DNA from: Embleya sp051903075
GTDB taxonomy: Bacteria; Actinomycetota; Actinomycetes; Streptomycetales; Streptomycetaceae
NCBI RefSeq assembly: GCF_051903075.1
Contig: NZ_CP182422.1
Span: 6,758,001 to 6,822,000 of the forward strand
Direction of reading: 5' to 3'
Length of the DNA: 64,000 nucleotides
This document shows, piece after piece, positions 8,429-16,656 of this stretch. The translations under genes and the position numbers were made by a program. The notes under the pieces are model-generated. The model had not been told where the DNA came from and did no database searches. It saw only the letters and a program-made list of their open reading frames with translations. Numbering within the stretch: the first letter of the stretch is position 1; the number at the start of each line of letters is the position of its first letter.

Positions 8429-10015
8429 GTGAAGAGACACACTCTCGTCGCGTTCGCAGCCGCCACGACACTGGTGGGCGGGCTCCTGACCCTCGCCCCA
8501 CCGGCTTTGGCGGACGACTCCCCGGCACCCTCGGCCGAGTCCGCGTCCACCCCCATCGCCTGGAAGAACTGCGGCAGCTCGAATTATCCGAAGCTGGAAT
8601 GCGGTTCGTTGCAGGTCCCGATGGACCACAGCCGTCCCGACGGGCAGAAGATCACGATCGCGGTGTCGCGGATTCCGCACACCGCCGCCAAGTCGCTCGG
8701 CCCGCTCCTGGTCAACCCCGGCGGTCCCGGCGCGCCCGGCCGCGGTCTGGCCGGCTACGTCGCGAAGAACCTGCGCCCCGAGGTGGCCGCGCAGTTCGAC
8801 GTGATCGGCTTCGACCCCCGCGGCGCCGGTGCGAGCGAGCCGCACCTGGACTGCATCCCGGGCTTCAACAACCCGGTGCGTCCGAACACCGTCCCCGACG
8901 ACTTCGGCGACGAATTCGCCAACATCAAGCGGGTGTACACCTTCGCCAAGGCGTGCGGTGACAAGTACGGCGACTTCCTGAAGTACATGAACACGCCGGC
9001 CCAGGCAGCGGACATGGACTCGATCCGCGCCGCGCTGGGGGCCAAGCAGATCAGCTACTTCGGCTACTCGTACGGCACCTACCTCGGCTCGGTCTACGCC
9101 AAGCTGTTCCCGAGCCGGGTCAAGCGCCTGGTGCTGGACAGCATCGTCGACCCGAGCAGGGACAGCGTCTGGTACGGCGGCCAGCTCACCCAGGACGTGG
9201 CGTTCGACGCCAACATGAAGGCGTTCTTCGCCTGGGTCGCCAAGTACGACGCGAACTACCGCCTGGGCACCGACCCGGCCCAGGTCGAGAAGGCCTGGTA
9301 CTCGATGCGCGCGGCGCTGGCCAAGGCCCCGGCGGAGGGTGTCGTCGGCGCCTCCGAACTCGAGGACGCGTTCGCGCAGGGCGGTTACAACGACGCCTTC
9401 TGGGCCGAGTTGGCCGAGGGCTTCTCGGGCTACGCGGTCGACCACGTCACCGGTCCGCTGCGTACCGCCTACGAGGACCTGGCGGCGGCCAGTCCCGGCA
9501 ACGACAACATCAACAGCGGCTACCTGGCCACCCAGTGCCGGGACGCGGCGTGGCCGAAGGACTGGGCCACCTGGCACCGGGACGCGGTCAAGACCTACGC
9601 CAAGGCGCCGTTCCTGACCTGGAACAACGTCTGGTTCAACGCGGCGTGCGCGTTCTGGCCCACCAGCAGCCTCAAGCCGGTGAACGTCGCCAACGACAAG
9701 TTGCCCAAGACGCTGCTGTTCCAGGCGACCAACGACGCCGCCACCCCGTACGAGGGCGGCGTCACCATGCACCGCCTGCTGCGCGACTCGGCCCTCGTGG
9801 TCGAGCAGGGCGGGCGCAACCACGGCATCTCGCTCAGCGGCAGCACCTGCCTGGACGACTACCTGAACGAGTACCTGATCACCGGGAAGACCCCAAAGGG
9901 CAACGGCCACGGGCCGGCCGACGCGATCTGCCAGAAGCAGCCCGACCCGGTCCCCAACGCGGCCGAGGCCAAGCTGAAGGCGGATGCCCGGAAGGGCTCC
10001 AAGACCGCCCTGTAG
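8429..10015 (+). CDS. Secreted alpha/beta hydrolase, S33 TAP-like peptidase
   Basis: A 528-residue exported serine hydrolase related to Streptomyces tripeptidyl aminopeptidases of the SlpD/SlpE type (peptidase family S33). Residues 1-28 are a signal peptide: KR near the start, a hydrophobic core, and cleavage after ALA. Mature features are the NPGGPG oxyanion-hole segment (96-101), the nucleophile elbow GYSYG (Ser214), and a C-terminal TAP-like segment with NDAATPYEGG and RNHGISL, likely carrying the catalytic Asp and His. The GTG start at 8429 follows GGAGGA by 8 bases. Length matches the family. It probably trims peptides outside the cell for nutrition; specificity is not readable. A strong hairpin follows the gene. 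Confidence 0.88.
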   Translation: MKRHTLVAFAAATTLVGGLLTLAPPALADDSPAPSAESASTPIAWKNCGSSNYPKLECGSLQVPMDHSRPDGQKITIAVSRIPHTAAKSLGPLLVNPGGPGAPGRGLAGYVAKNLRPEVAAQFDVIGFDPRGAGASEPHLDCIPGFNNPVRPNTVPDDFGDEFANIKRVYTFAKACGDKYGDFLKYMNTPAQAADMDSIRAALGAKQISYFGYSYGTYLGSVYAKLFPSRVKRLVLDSIVDPSRDSVWYGGQLTQDVAFDANMKAFFAWVAKYDANYRLGTDPAQVEKAWYSMRAALAKAPAEGVVGASELEDAFAQGGYNDAFWAELAEGFSGYAVDHVTGPLRTAYEDLAAASPGNDNINSGYLATQCRDAAWPKDWATWHRDAVKTYAKAPFLTWNNVWFNAACAFWPTSSLKPVNVANDKLPKTLLFQATNDAATPYEGGVTMHRLLRDSALVVEQGGRNHGISLSGSTCLDDYLNEYLITGKTPKGNGHGPADAICQKQPDPVPNAAEAKLKADARKGSKTAL

Positions 10016-10040
10016 GGCACCGCGCACCAAAGTTCACCAG

Positions 10041-10072
10041 GACGGGCCCGTCGCCTCGGCGACGGGTCCGTC
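10041..10072 (+). terminator. Stem-loop terminator after peptidase gene
   Basis: GACGGGCCCGTCGCC (10041-10055) pairs with GGCGACGGGTCCGTC (10058-10072), fifteen positions with one G-U pair and a very short loop, starting 25 bases after the peptidase stop. There is no clear U tract, as is common in streptomycete-type terminators. It separates the peptidase from the ABC transporter genes. Confidence 0.7.
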
Positions 10073-10190
10073 CGCGCGTTCCGCCCTGCCGGTCAAGGCA
10101 GTTGGCTCCTGTGCCGGGCCGGCCGCGGGATGTGCCGGCCCCCGTGCTGCCGTAAGGTCTGCTGCCGAGGTTCGGCGAAGGGGGACGGCG

Positions 10191-11018
10191 GTGCACCTGA
10201 CGGGTGTCGGCAAGCGGTACGGCCTGCGCGGCCCGTGGGTGTTGCGCGCGGTGGACCTGCATCTGCCGCGCGGCGCGCTGATCCGGGTCGAGGGCGGCAA
10301 CGGCGGCGGCAAGTCCACCCTCCTGCGGGTGCTGGCCGGGGTGTGCGAGCCGACCACCGGCAGCGTCACCGAACGCGGCTCGGCCGCCTACGTCCCCGAG
10401 CGATTCCCGCCCGAACTGCCGCTCACCGCCCGGCGGTACCTGACCCACCTGGGCCGACTGCACGGCCTCACCGGCCGGGAGAGCCGGCGCCGCGCGGACG
10501 AGTGGGCCGAACGCCTCGGCTTCGCCGACAAGATACGCGCGCCGCTGCGCGGGTTGTCCAAGGGCACCTGCCAAAAGGTGGCGGTGGCCCAGGCGTTCCT
10601 GGCCGAACCTGACCTACTGGTCCTGGACGAGGCGTGGACCGGGCTCGACCAGCCCTCGCGCGACGTCCTGGACAACTGCGTGGTCGAACGCATCGAGGCG
10701 GGCGCCACCGTGGTCTTCGTCGACCACGACCCCCGGCGGCTCGCCGACCAGGTGTACGAGACCTATCGGGTCGAGGCGGGCGCGGTCGTCGCGGCGATCC
10801 CCGAGGCCCGGGCGATCCGGGTGCTGATCGACATCGACACCGGGCCGAGCCCCGAACTGGACCGACTCCCGGGCGATCCCGTCCGCGAGCAGAGCAGGCC
10901 CGGCGTGGTGCGCCTGCACAGCAGCACCGCGCACTCCGACGCGCTGCTGCGGCATCTGCTCACCGCCGTGCCCGGGATCAGCGTCCGGGCGGTCCATCGG
11001 GAAGGAGACGGCGCGTGA
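10191..11018 (+). CDS. ABC transporter ATP-binding protein
   Basis: A 275-residue nucleotide-binding subunit. Walker A (GGNGGGKS, residues 35-42), the signature LSKGT (122-126) and Walker B with catalytic glutamate (DLLVLDEA, 141-148) are in order, followed by a D-loop (GLDQPS) and the switch histidine in VDHDPRR. About 60 residues after the ATPase core form an extra C-terminal part. The GTG at 10191 follows GGGGGA; extension upstream would cross the terminator. It overlaps the next gene by four bases (GTGA), a membrane protein, so together they probably form a small exporter. The cargo is unknown. Confidence 0.88.
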   Translation: MHLTGVGKRYGLRGPWVLRAVDLHLPRGALIRVEGGNGGGKSTLLRVLAGVCEPTTGSVTERGSAAYVPERFPPELPLTARRYLTHLGRLHGLTGRESRRRADEWAERLGFADKIRAPLRGLSKGTCQKVAVAQAFLAEPDLLVLDEAWTGLDQPSRDVLDNCVVERIEAGATVVFVDHDPRRLADQVYETYRVEAGAVVAAIPEARAIRVLIDIDTGPSPELDRLPGDPVREQSRPGVVRLHSSTAHSDALLRHLLTAVPGISVRAVHREGDGA

Positions 11019-11692
11019 CCTCCGCCGTGGTGCGCTATCAGGCGGCGCTGCTGCTGCTCTCGTATCGATGGGTGCCGCCGGTCCTGCTCTACGCCGCGGT
11101 GATGGGTATCGGGGTGGCGGGCGGCGATCCGCTGCTGTCCTCGTTCGCGTGGGCGGCGGCCGCGATCATGCCGGCCGCGGTGTGGCTGACGCGTGTGGCC
11201 GTCACGGTCGAGCCCGCGGCGGCCCGGCACACCGCCTCGGCGGCGGTCGGGCCCGGGCGCGCGCACCTGGCCGGGCTGCTCGTCGCGTTGACCCTGACCT
11301 GCCTGCTCGCCGCGATCTGCACCGGCGCGCTCGCCGCCGGCACGGACCACGTCGCCCATCACGCCACGCACGGCGTCGGTCGCGGCGAGGCGCTCGCCGC
11401 CGGCGCGATGGCCCAGTTCGTCACCATCCTCGCCGGCGTCGCGATCGGCGCGCTGACGAACCGTCCGGTGTTGCGCCGAGCCGCGTACGCCGTCCCCCTC
11501 GCGGCGCTGCTCACCCTCGCCGCCCTGGTCACCCCCGGCAGCCCGGCGGCCCGAGTGCTGAAGGTGCTCACCGACGCCGCCACAAACGACGAAATCACCC
11601 TCCCCACCACCCAACTGGCTGTCACCGCAGGCGTATTCGTCGTCGTCATCGCCCTGACCTGCCGCATCGCCGCCCGGGTGGAACACGACTGA
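11015..11692 (+). CDS. Membrane protein, probable ABC transporter permease
   Basis: A 225-residue protein with about six hydrophobic segments and short loops. It starts at a GTG overlapping the stop of the ABC ATPase gene, with GAAGGAG seven bases upstream, so it is translationally coupled. Its size and partner suggest the permease half of an ABC exporter, as in many two-gene actinobacterial systems. I see no family-specific motif. It is alanine-rich throughout. Function is inferred mainly from context. Confidence 0.75.
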   Translation: MTSAVVRYQAALLLLSYRWVPPVLLYAAVMGIGVAGGDPLLSSFAWAAAAIMPAAVWLTRVAVTVEPAAARHTASAAVGPGRAHLAGLLVALTLTCLLAAICTGALAAGTDHVAHHATHGVGRGEALAAGAMAQFVTILAGVAIGALTNRPVLRRAAYAVPLAALLTLAALVTPGSPAARVLKVLTDAATNDEITLPTTQLAVTAGVFVVVIALTCRIAARVEHD

Positions 11693-11731
11693 CGGGGCGT
11701 CAGCGGCGGCGTCCACCCGCGTCGTCCCCGC

Positions 11732-12391
11732 TCAGGAGGCTCCCAGCCACGTGGCCAGGTAGGGCGGGATGTCCTGGTCGGCGCGGTCGGGGCGGATGGG
11801 CCCCCGGGTGGTGGTGAGGGGGACCACGCCCGCGTAGTAGGGGAGGTCGAGGTCGTCGGGGTCCTCGGCCAGGCCGTGGTCGCGGACCTTCGCGGCCACC
11901 TGCTCCAGGTCCAGGCGCAACACCGTGGTCTGCGCGTTCTCCTTCGGGCTCGGCGCGCGTACGTCGTCGGCGCGGCCCGGCACCAGGTGGTCGATGATCA
12001 CCCGGTAGGCGTGCAGCTGTTCGTCGGTGTCGGTGACGTGCACGAGCGGGCCGTGCGCGATCACGCAGCGGTAGTCCACCGAGTGGTGCATCGCCGAACG
12101 AGAGAGCACCACAGAGTCGACGTGGGTGACCGAGATCGCCACCGGCACCCCCTCGGCGCCGCTCGCCCGCGCCGCGAGGGCGAGTTGCCCGCCGCTCGAG
12201 GTGTGCAGGTACAGGCGCTCCCCGTCGCGTCCGAACGCGAGCGGGATCAGCTGGGGCCGGCCACCCACGGTGAACGAGACGTGCGCCATGAAGCCGGCGT
12301 CCAGGATCGCGTGCACCACGTCGGCGTCGTAGCGCATGCGGTCGCGGTGACGCTTCGGGGCGGTGGCGGCGGTGACGGGGTACTCGGCCAT
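11732..12391 (-). CDS. Pyridoxamine 5'-phosphate oxidase-like protein
   Basis: A 219-residue cytoplasmic protein of the PNPOx-like split-barrel FMN-binding fold. Recognisable parts are the start of the barrel (AHVSFTVGGRPQLIPLAF), the LYLHTSSGG strand with HTSS phosphate-binding residues, and the SVDYRCVIAHG strand. Many such proteins are flavin- or F420/heme-binding oxidoreductases rather than true vitamin B6 enzymes. The ATG at 12391 sits behind AAAGGATC. It is divergent from a MocR/PdxR-type regulator, across an interval with an 8-base inverted repeat. This known pairing suggests a link to pyridoxal phosphate homeostasis, which I infer rather than see. Confidence 0.83.
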   Translation of the reverse strand: MAEYPVTAATAPKRHRDRMRYDADVVHAILDAGFMAHVSFTVGGRPQLIPLAFGRDGERLYLHTSSGGQLALAARASGAEGVPVAISVTHVDSVVLSRSAMHHSVDYRCVIAHGPLVHVTDTDEQLHAYRVIIDHLVPGRADDVRAPSPKENAQTTVLRLDLEQVAAKVRDHGLAEDPDDLDLPYYAGVVPLTTTRGPIRPDRADQDIPPYLATWLGAS

Positions 12392-12403
12392 CACGAAGAT
12401 CCT

Positions 12404-12441
12404 TTGTACTAGTTCAAAACGCTCTTTGGAGTAGTACAATA
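12404..12441. promoter_or_regulatory. MocR promoter and inverted-repeat operator
   Basis: TTGTACTA (12404-12411) and TAGTACAA (12432-12439) are perfect inverted arms separated by 20 bases, between the divergent PNPOx-like and MocR genes. Within them TTCAAA (12413-12418) and TACAAT (12436-12441) are 17 bases apart, a good sigma70-type promoter reading toward the MocR gene. Binding of MocR to the repeat would block this promoter. The regulator-site match is inferred from position. Confidence 0.6.
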
Positions 12442-12510
12442 AAGCCGGACCTGGGGAGGCTGTCAACGGCATAACCTCCTCCCGGAATGTGCCCAGGACG
12501 CAGGAGAAGC

Positions 12511-13818
12511 ATGGCCACCACCGGTCGAACCGCCGCCGACATCGCCGCATCCGTCGAGCGCGACCTGCACGCGCGCGAGATCGCCCCCGGCGACGCGCTG
12601 CCGCCCGTGCGCACGCTCGCGGCCGAACTCGGCGTGAACGCCAACACCGTCGCCGCCGCCTACCGCACCCTGCGCGAACGCGGCATCGTGGAGACCCACG
12701 GCCGAGCCGGCACCCGCATCCGGGCCCGCCCGGCCACCACCCAGCGCAACACCCTGGGCCCGAACGTGCCGCCCGGCGCACGCGACCTGTCCACCGGCGA
12801 GCCCGACCCCGCGCTGCTGCCCTCGCCGGTCTTCCCCGAGCCGAGCCACTGGCGACCCCTGTACGTGCACGGCGCGCTGTACCGGCCGTTCGAGGACGCC
12901 GCCCGCACCGTGCTCGACGCGGTGGGCGTGCCGACCGACCACCTGGCCGCCACCTCCGGAGCGCTCGACGGCATGGAGCGTTTGCTCACCGCACACCTGC
13001 GCCCCGGCGACCTGGTCGCGGTCGAGGACCCGAGCTGGGGCAACCTGCTCGACCTGCTCGGCGCGCTCAACCTCACCCCCCGCCCGATCCCCGTCGACGA
13101 CCAGGGGCCCGACCCCGTCGCGACCGAGGACGCGCTGCGCGCCGGCGCCCGCGCATTCGTCGTCACCGCCCGCGCGCACAACCCCACCGGCGCCTCGGTG
13201 TCCGCCGAACGCGCCGCCGCGCTGCGCCCGATCCTGGCCGCGCACCCGCGGGTCGTGCTCCTGGAGGACGACCACGGCAACGACATCTCCGGCCGCGACC
13301 TGCACACCCTCGCCGGCATCACCACCCACTGGGCGCACATCCGCTCGGCCTCCAAGGCGTACGGGCCCGACCTGCGCTGCGCCATGGTGGCCGGTGACGC
13401 GATCACCATCGACCGGATCCTCGGCCGGCAGCGGCTCGGCCCCGGCTGGATCAGCCACGCGCTCCAGCACGCGGTCGCCCACGCGTGGACCTCCGCCGAG
13501 GTCGCCGCGCACATCCGCGAGGCCCGGGAGGCGTACCGGGTGCGCCGGACCGGGCTGATCGAGGCGCTGCGCGAGCGGGGCGTGCGGGCGGTGGGCGACA
13601 CCGGTTTCAACGTGTGGGTCGAGGTCCGGGACGAGACCGCCGCCGTCGCCGGCCTGCTCGCCCGGGGATGGGTGGTGGCCCCCGGCGCGCGCTACCGCAT
13701 CACCTCGCCGCCCGGCCTGCGCATCACCGTGGCCACGCTCACCGCCGAGGAGACCGGCCCGCTGGCCGACGCGGTCGCCGAGGCGGTACACACGGGAGCG
13801 GCCCGCCCGGGGCGGTGA
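12511..13818 (+). CDS. MocR/PdxR-type GntR regulator with aminotransferase domain
   Basis: A 435-residue regulator. Residues 1 to about 75 form a GntR winged helix (PPVRTLAAELGVNANTVAAA at 31-50). The rest is a fold-type I aminotransferase-like domain that binds pyridoxal phosphate: HNPTG is at 223-227 and the probable PLP lysine is Lys282 (SASKAYGPDLR). ATG 12511 follows AGGAGA. MocR proteins usually sense PLP or an adduct and control PLP synthesis or amine metabolism. The divergent PNPOx-like gene fits that, and an inverted repeat with a promoter lies between them. Whether it activates or represses cannot be told. Confidence 0.88.
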   Translation: MATTGRTAADIAASVERDLHAREIAPGDALPPVRTLAAELGVNANTVAAAYRTLRERGIVETHGRAGTRIRARPATTQRNTLGPNVPPGARDLSTGEPDPALLPSPVFPEPSHWRPLYVHGALYRPFEDAARTVLDAVGVPTDHLAATSGALDGMERLLTAHLRPGDLVAVEDPSWGNLLDLLGALNLTPRPIPVDDQGPDPVATEDALRAGARAFVVTARAHNPTGASVSAERAAALRPILAAHPRVVLLEDDHGNDISGRDLHTLAGITTHWAHIRSASKAYGPDLRCAMVAGDAITIDRILGRQRLGPGWISHALQHAVAHAWTSAEVAAHIREAREAYRVRRTGLIEALRERGVRAVGDTGFNVWVEVRDETAAVAGLLARGWVVAPGARYRITSPPGLRITVATLTAEETGPLADAVAEAVHTGAARPGR

Positions 13819-14041
13819 ACGGGGGAGCGGCCGACCGGGGCCGGCGAACGGGGAGCCGGCGCGGCGAGGCGCCGGGGGTGCGGCGGCCGGTCGCCGCGGA
13901 GCTACGCGGCACAATGTCCGTGATGGGAGGTGGGGCAAACCGAACCGTGACGTCGGGGGCTGTCACCCTCGCATCCGCGTCCCCGTGCCGGAGAGCATGG
14001 GCACACTCCACCGTCACGTCCGCAGCACTTCGAGGATGCCG

Positions 14042-15334
14042 ATGCCCACCTTCCTGAAGGCCCCGTTCACCCGACGAACATGGGCCGAGTTCGGCTACGC
14101 CATCCTCACCTTCCCGCTCGCGGTGTTCGGATTCGGCGTCGCCTTCACGCTCGCCGCGTTCGGGATCGCCCTGACCGTCACCCTGATCGGCCTGCCCCTC
14201 CTCGCCCTGCTCGTGATGGGCGCCCGCGCGTGGGGCGGCGTGCACCGCGGCCTGGCCCGGGCCATGCTCGGGGTCCAGGTACCGCCGCTGAGACCCTTCC
14301 GACGCCGGCCGGGACCGCTCGGGCTGCTCGGATCCGCGCTCGGCAACGCCGAGGGCTGGCGGGCGGTCGCGTACACCATGCTCAAGCTCCCACTGGGCCT
14401 GCTCATCGTGATGGTCACCGGCATGTTCTGGGGCAACGGCCTGGTCCTGCTGGTCTACCCGGTGCTCATGGCCGCCTTCGACCCGCACGTCACCGACTCC
14501 GACGGCGTCGTGCACCACTCGGGGATCCAGATCAACGACCTGTACTTCGACACCCTGCCGCTGCAACTGGTCGTGTCCGTGGTGGGCGTGCTGATCCTGC
14601 TGCTCGCGCCGTGGGCGGTCCGAGGCGTCGTACTGCTCGACCGCCTGCTCATCCCCGCCCTGCTCGGACCCAGCAAGTCCGCCCAGCGCATGGCCGACCT
14701 GGAGGAGACCCGCGCGATCGCCGTCGACGACTCGGCCGCCACGCTGCGCCGGATCGAGCGCGACCTGCACGACGGCGCACAGGCCCGACTCGTGGCGCTC
14801 GCGATGAACCTGAGCCTGGCCCGGGAGAAGCTCGACGCCGAGGACACCGAGCGCCCGATGGACGTGGACCGCGCCCGCACCCTCGTGGACAGCGCGCTCG
14901 GCAACGCCCGGGAGGCGATCGTGGAACTGCGCGACCTCGCCCGGGGGATCCACCCGCCGGTGCTCGACCAGGGCCTGGACGCCGCGTTGGCCACCCTGGC
15001 GGCGTGCAGCGCGGTGCCGGTGGAGGTGCGCACCGACATCCCGGTCCGGCCGCCCGCCACGATCGAGACCATCGCGTACTTCTGCGCCGCCGAGCTGCTC
15101 ACCAACGTCGCGCACCACTCGGGCGCGACCGCCGCGATCGTCGACGTGAGCGTGCGCGACGGCCTGCTGCGGTTGTCGGTCACCGACAACGGGCGCGGCG
15201 GCGCGCACGGGGGCAAGGGCAGCGGCCTCACCGGACTGGTCGAGCGGGCCCGCACGGTGGACGGCGTACTGCGCATCGACAGCCCCGTCGGCGGGCCGAC
15301 CCAGGTGACGGTGGACCTGCCGATCCGCGGCTGA
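14042..15334 (+). CDS. Sensor histidine kinase (HisKA_3 type)
   Basis: A 430-residue membrane kinase. The N-terminal 210 residues hold a putative sensor domain with four or so hydrophobic segments (about 20-60 and 110-205). Next comes the HisKA_3 dimerisation helix with phosphoacceptor His243 (RRIERDLHDGAQARL), then an HATPase_c domain with an N box (AELLTNVAHHSGA) and the G1 box DNGRGG. The ATG at 14042 is chosen because GAGG lies six bases upstream; an ATG two codons earlier is too close to that site. It is followed 56 bases later by a LuxR-type response regulator, its obvious partner. The signal is unknown. Confidence 0.88.
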   Translation: MPTFLKAPFTRRTWAEFGYAILTFPLAVFGFGVAFTLAAFGIALTVTLIGLPLLALLVMGARAWGGVHRGLARAMLGVQVPPLRPFRRRPGPLGLLGSALGNAEGWRAVAYTMLKLPLGLLIVMVTGMFWGNGLVLLVYPVLMAAFDPHVTDSDGVVHHSGIQINDLYFDTLPLQLVVSVVGVLILLLAPWAVRGVVLLDRLLIPALLGPSKSAQRMADLEETRAIAVDDSAATLRRIERDLHDGAQARLVALAMNLSLAREKLDAEDTERPMDVDRARTLVDSALGNAREAIVELRDLARGIHPPVLDQGLDAALATLAACSAVPVEVRTDIPVRPPATIETIAYFCAAELLTNVAHHSGATAAIVDVSVRDGLLRLSVTDNGRGGAHGGKGSGLTGLVERARTVDGVLRIDSPVGGPTQVTVDLPIRG

Positions 15335-15390
15335 GCCGGTCGCCGGGCCGCCGGCCGGGGGGCCGGCTCGGGCATGGGACGATCGAGCCC

Positions 15391-16035
15391 ATGCGCATCG
15401 TCATCGCCGAGGACGCCGCCATCCTGCGGGACGGCCTCGTCCAACTGCTTCTCGACCGCGACCACGAGGTGGCCGCGGCCGTCCCCGACGCCGACGCGCT
15501 GCGGGCGGCGGTGGCCGAGCACAAACCCGATGTGTGCGTGGTCGACATCCGGATGCCGCCCACGCACACCGACGAGGGACTGCGCGCCGCGATCGACATC
15601 CGGCGCGAGCATCCCGGCATCGGCGTGCTGGTCTTCTCGCAGTACATCGAGACCCGCTACGCCGCCCAACTGCTCGGCGGCAACGCGGCGGGGGTGGGCT
15701 ACCTGCTCAAGGAACGGGTGGTGGACACCCGGGACTTCACCGACGCGCTGGAGCGGGTCGCGGCCGGTGGCACCGCGCTGGACCCCGAGGTGGTCACCCA
15801 GTTGTTCGGCGCGGGCCTGCGCAGCGGCGGGCTGAACACGCTGACCCCGCGCGAGCACGAGGTCCTGGGCCTGATGGCCGAGGGACGCACCAACGCGGCG
15901 ATCGCGAAGAAGATGGTGGTGACCGAGCGGGCGGTGGAGAAGCACGTCGGCAACATCTTCACCAAACTGGATCTGCCGCCCTCGGACACCGATCACCGAC
16001 GGGTGATGGCGGTGTTGCGCTACCTGCAGCTGTAA
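15391..16035 (+). CDS. NarL/LuxR-type response regulator
   Basis: A 214-residue DNA-binding response regulator. The receiver domain has the acidic pocket (Glu7, Asp8), phosphoacceptor Asp52 (VVDIRMPP) and a lysine in the YLLKERV loop. A LuxR helix-turn-helix spans about residues 149-193 (LTPREHEVLGLMAEGRTNAA and onwards). It is the partner of the kinase just upstream, in the same order and strand as usual for this family. A large stem-loop (16071-16129) ends the transcript. Target genes are not evident. Confidence 0.9.
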   Translation: MRIVIAEDAAILRDGLVQLLLDRDHEVAAAVPDADALRAAVAEHKPDVCVVDIRMPPTHTDEGLRAAIDIRREHPGIGVLVFSQYIETRYAAQLLGGNAAGVGYLLKERVVDTRDFTDALERVAAGGTALDPEVVTQLFGAGLRSGGLNTLTPREHEVLGLMAEGRTNAAIAKKMVVTERAVEKHVGNIFTKLDLPPSDTDHRRVMAVLRYLQL

Positions 16036-16070
16036 CCGCCGCCGGACGGGCCCGGTGCGTGCCTTGGGCG

Positions 16071-16129
16071 GGGCCGGTGTGGGACGGGCGGATCTCCCCC
16101 TCCGGGATCCGCGCTTCCCACACCGGCCC
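16071..16129. terminator. Bidirectional stem-loop terminator
   Basis: GGGCCGGTGTGGGA (16071-16084) pairs perfectly with TCCCACACCGGCCC (16116-16129), and an inner stem GCGGATC/GATCCGC (16088-16094 with 16106-16112) extends it. The hairpin lies between the convergent response regulator and lipoprotein genes, so it can end transcription from both sides. Confidence 0.8.
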
Positions 16130-16147
16130 ACGGGACCGTCCGTAGGT

Positions 16148-16393
16148 TCAGGGCGTCGGCATCTCCGCCGCCGCGGGTGCGGGGCGAACGACGTACCGTG
16201 GGCCGGACACGAGCGAGGCGAACGTGGACGGCGGGGCGGATCGGGGGGCGGCCGCGGGCCCCGTGGTCCCCAACTCGAGCGTGCCCGGACCACCTTGGGT
16301 CGCGTCGCCGCACGCGGTCAGTCCGATGACGGTCGAGATCACCGCCGCGAGCATGCACGCCGCCGTCCCGGGCAGCGCCAGGCCGCGACTCAC
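16148..16393 (-). CDS. Small putative lipoprotein
   Basis: An 81-residue protein with a lipoprotein-type signal: a short N-terminus with one arginine, a hydrophobic stretch, and a lipobox LTAC followed by Gly-Asp (Cys at about residue 28). The mature part is about 53 residues, rich in Ala, Pro, Ser and Thr, with no recognised domain. I chose the GTG at 16393 because it gives a proper signal peptide, although its ribosome-binding site is weak. It lies downstream of the kinase/regulator pair read in the same direction, with a hairpin between them. It could be an accessory sensor lipoprotein or an unrelated small protein. Confidence 0.55.
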   Translation of the reverse strand: MSRGLALPGTAACMLAAVISTVIGLTACGDATQGGPGTLELGTTGPAAAPRSAPPSTFASLVSGPRYVVRPAPAAAEMPTP

Positions 16394-16556
16394 CCGGCCG
16401 GACTCACCGCTCGTTCGGCACACCGCGCGAGACCGCCCCGAGGTCGGTCTCGCGCGGGTGCCACGAGGGCTGCGCGGTCGTCCGGTGGCCGCCGCCACCG
16501 GGCGTTGCCGCATACGCGGGGGGCGAGGTGCACAACGCCCCCGAGGTTGTCGAGGC

Positions 16557-16576
16557 GGCGAGGAATGTTCCTCGCC
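16557..16576 (-). terminator. Hairpin downstream of histidine kinase gene
   Basis: GGCGAGGAA and TTCCTCGCC are perfect 9-base arms around two bases, 80 bases after the stop of the leftward kinase gene. A second pair, GGGCGTTG/CAACGCCC (16500-16507 with 16533-16540), follows. Both can form hairpins and could act as terminator, or the first as an operator for the lipoprotein gene. Confidence 0.5.
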
Positions 16577-16656
16577 TGCGGTGGGGTTCAGGCATCCGCG
16601 GCCTCCCCGAAACGCCGGGCCCGCCCCACCCCGGGCGGGCACGGCGTAGCAGGAGG

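Noticed and set aside
13739..15208. Open frames antisense to the histidine kinase
   Set aside because: Composition is Gly/Arg/His-rich and shows no domain; the kinase on the plus strand is certain.
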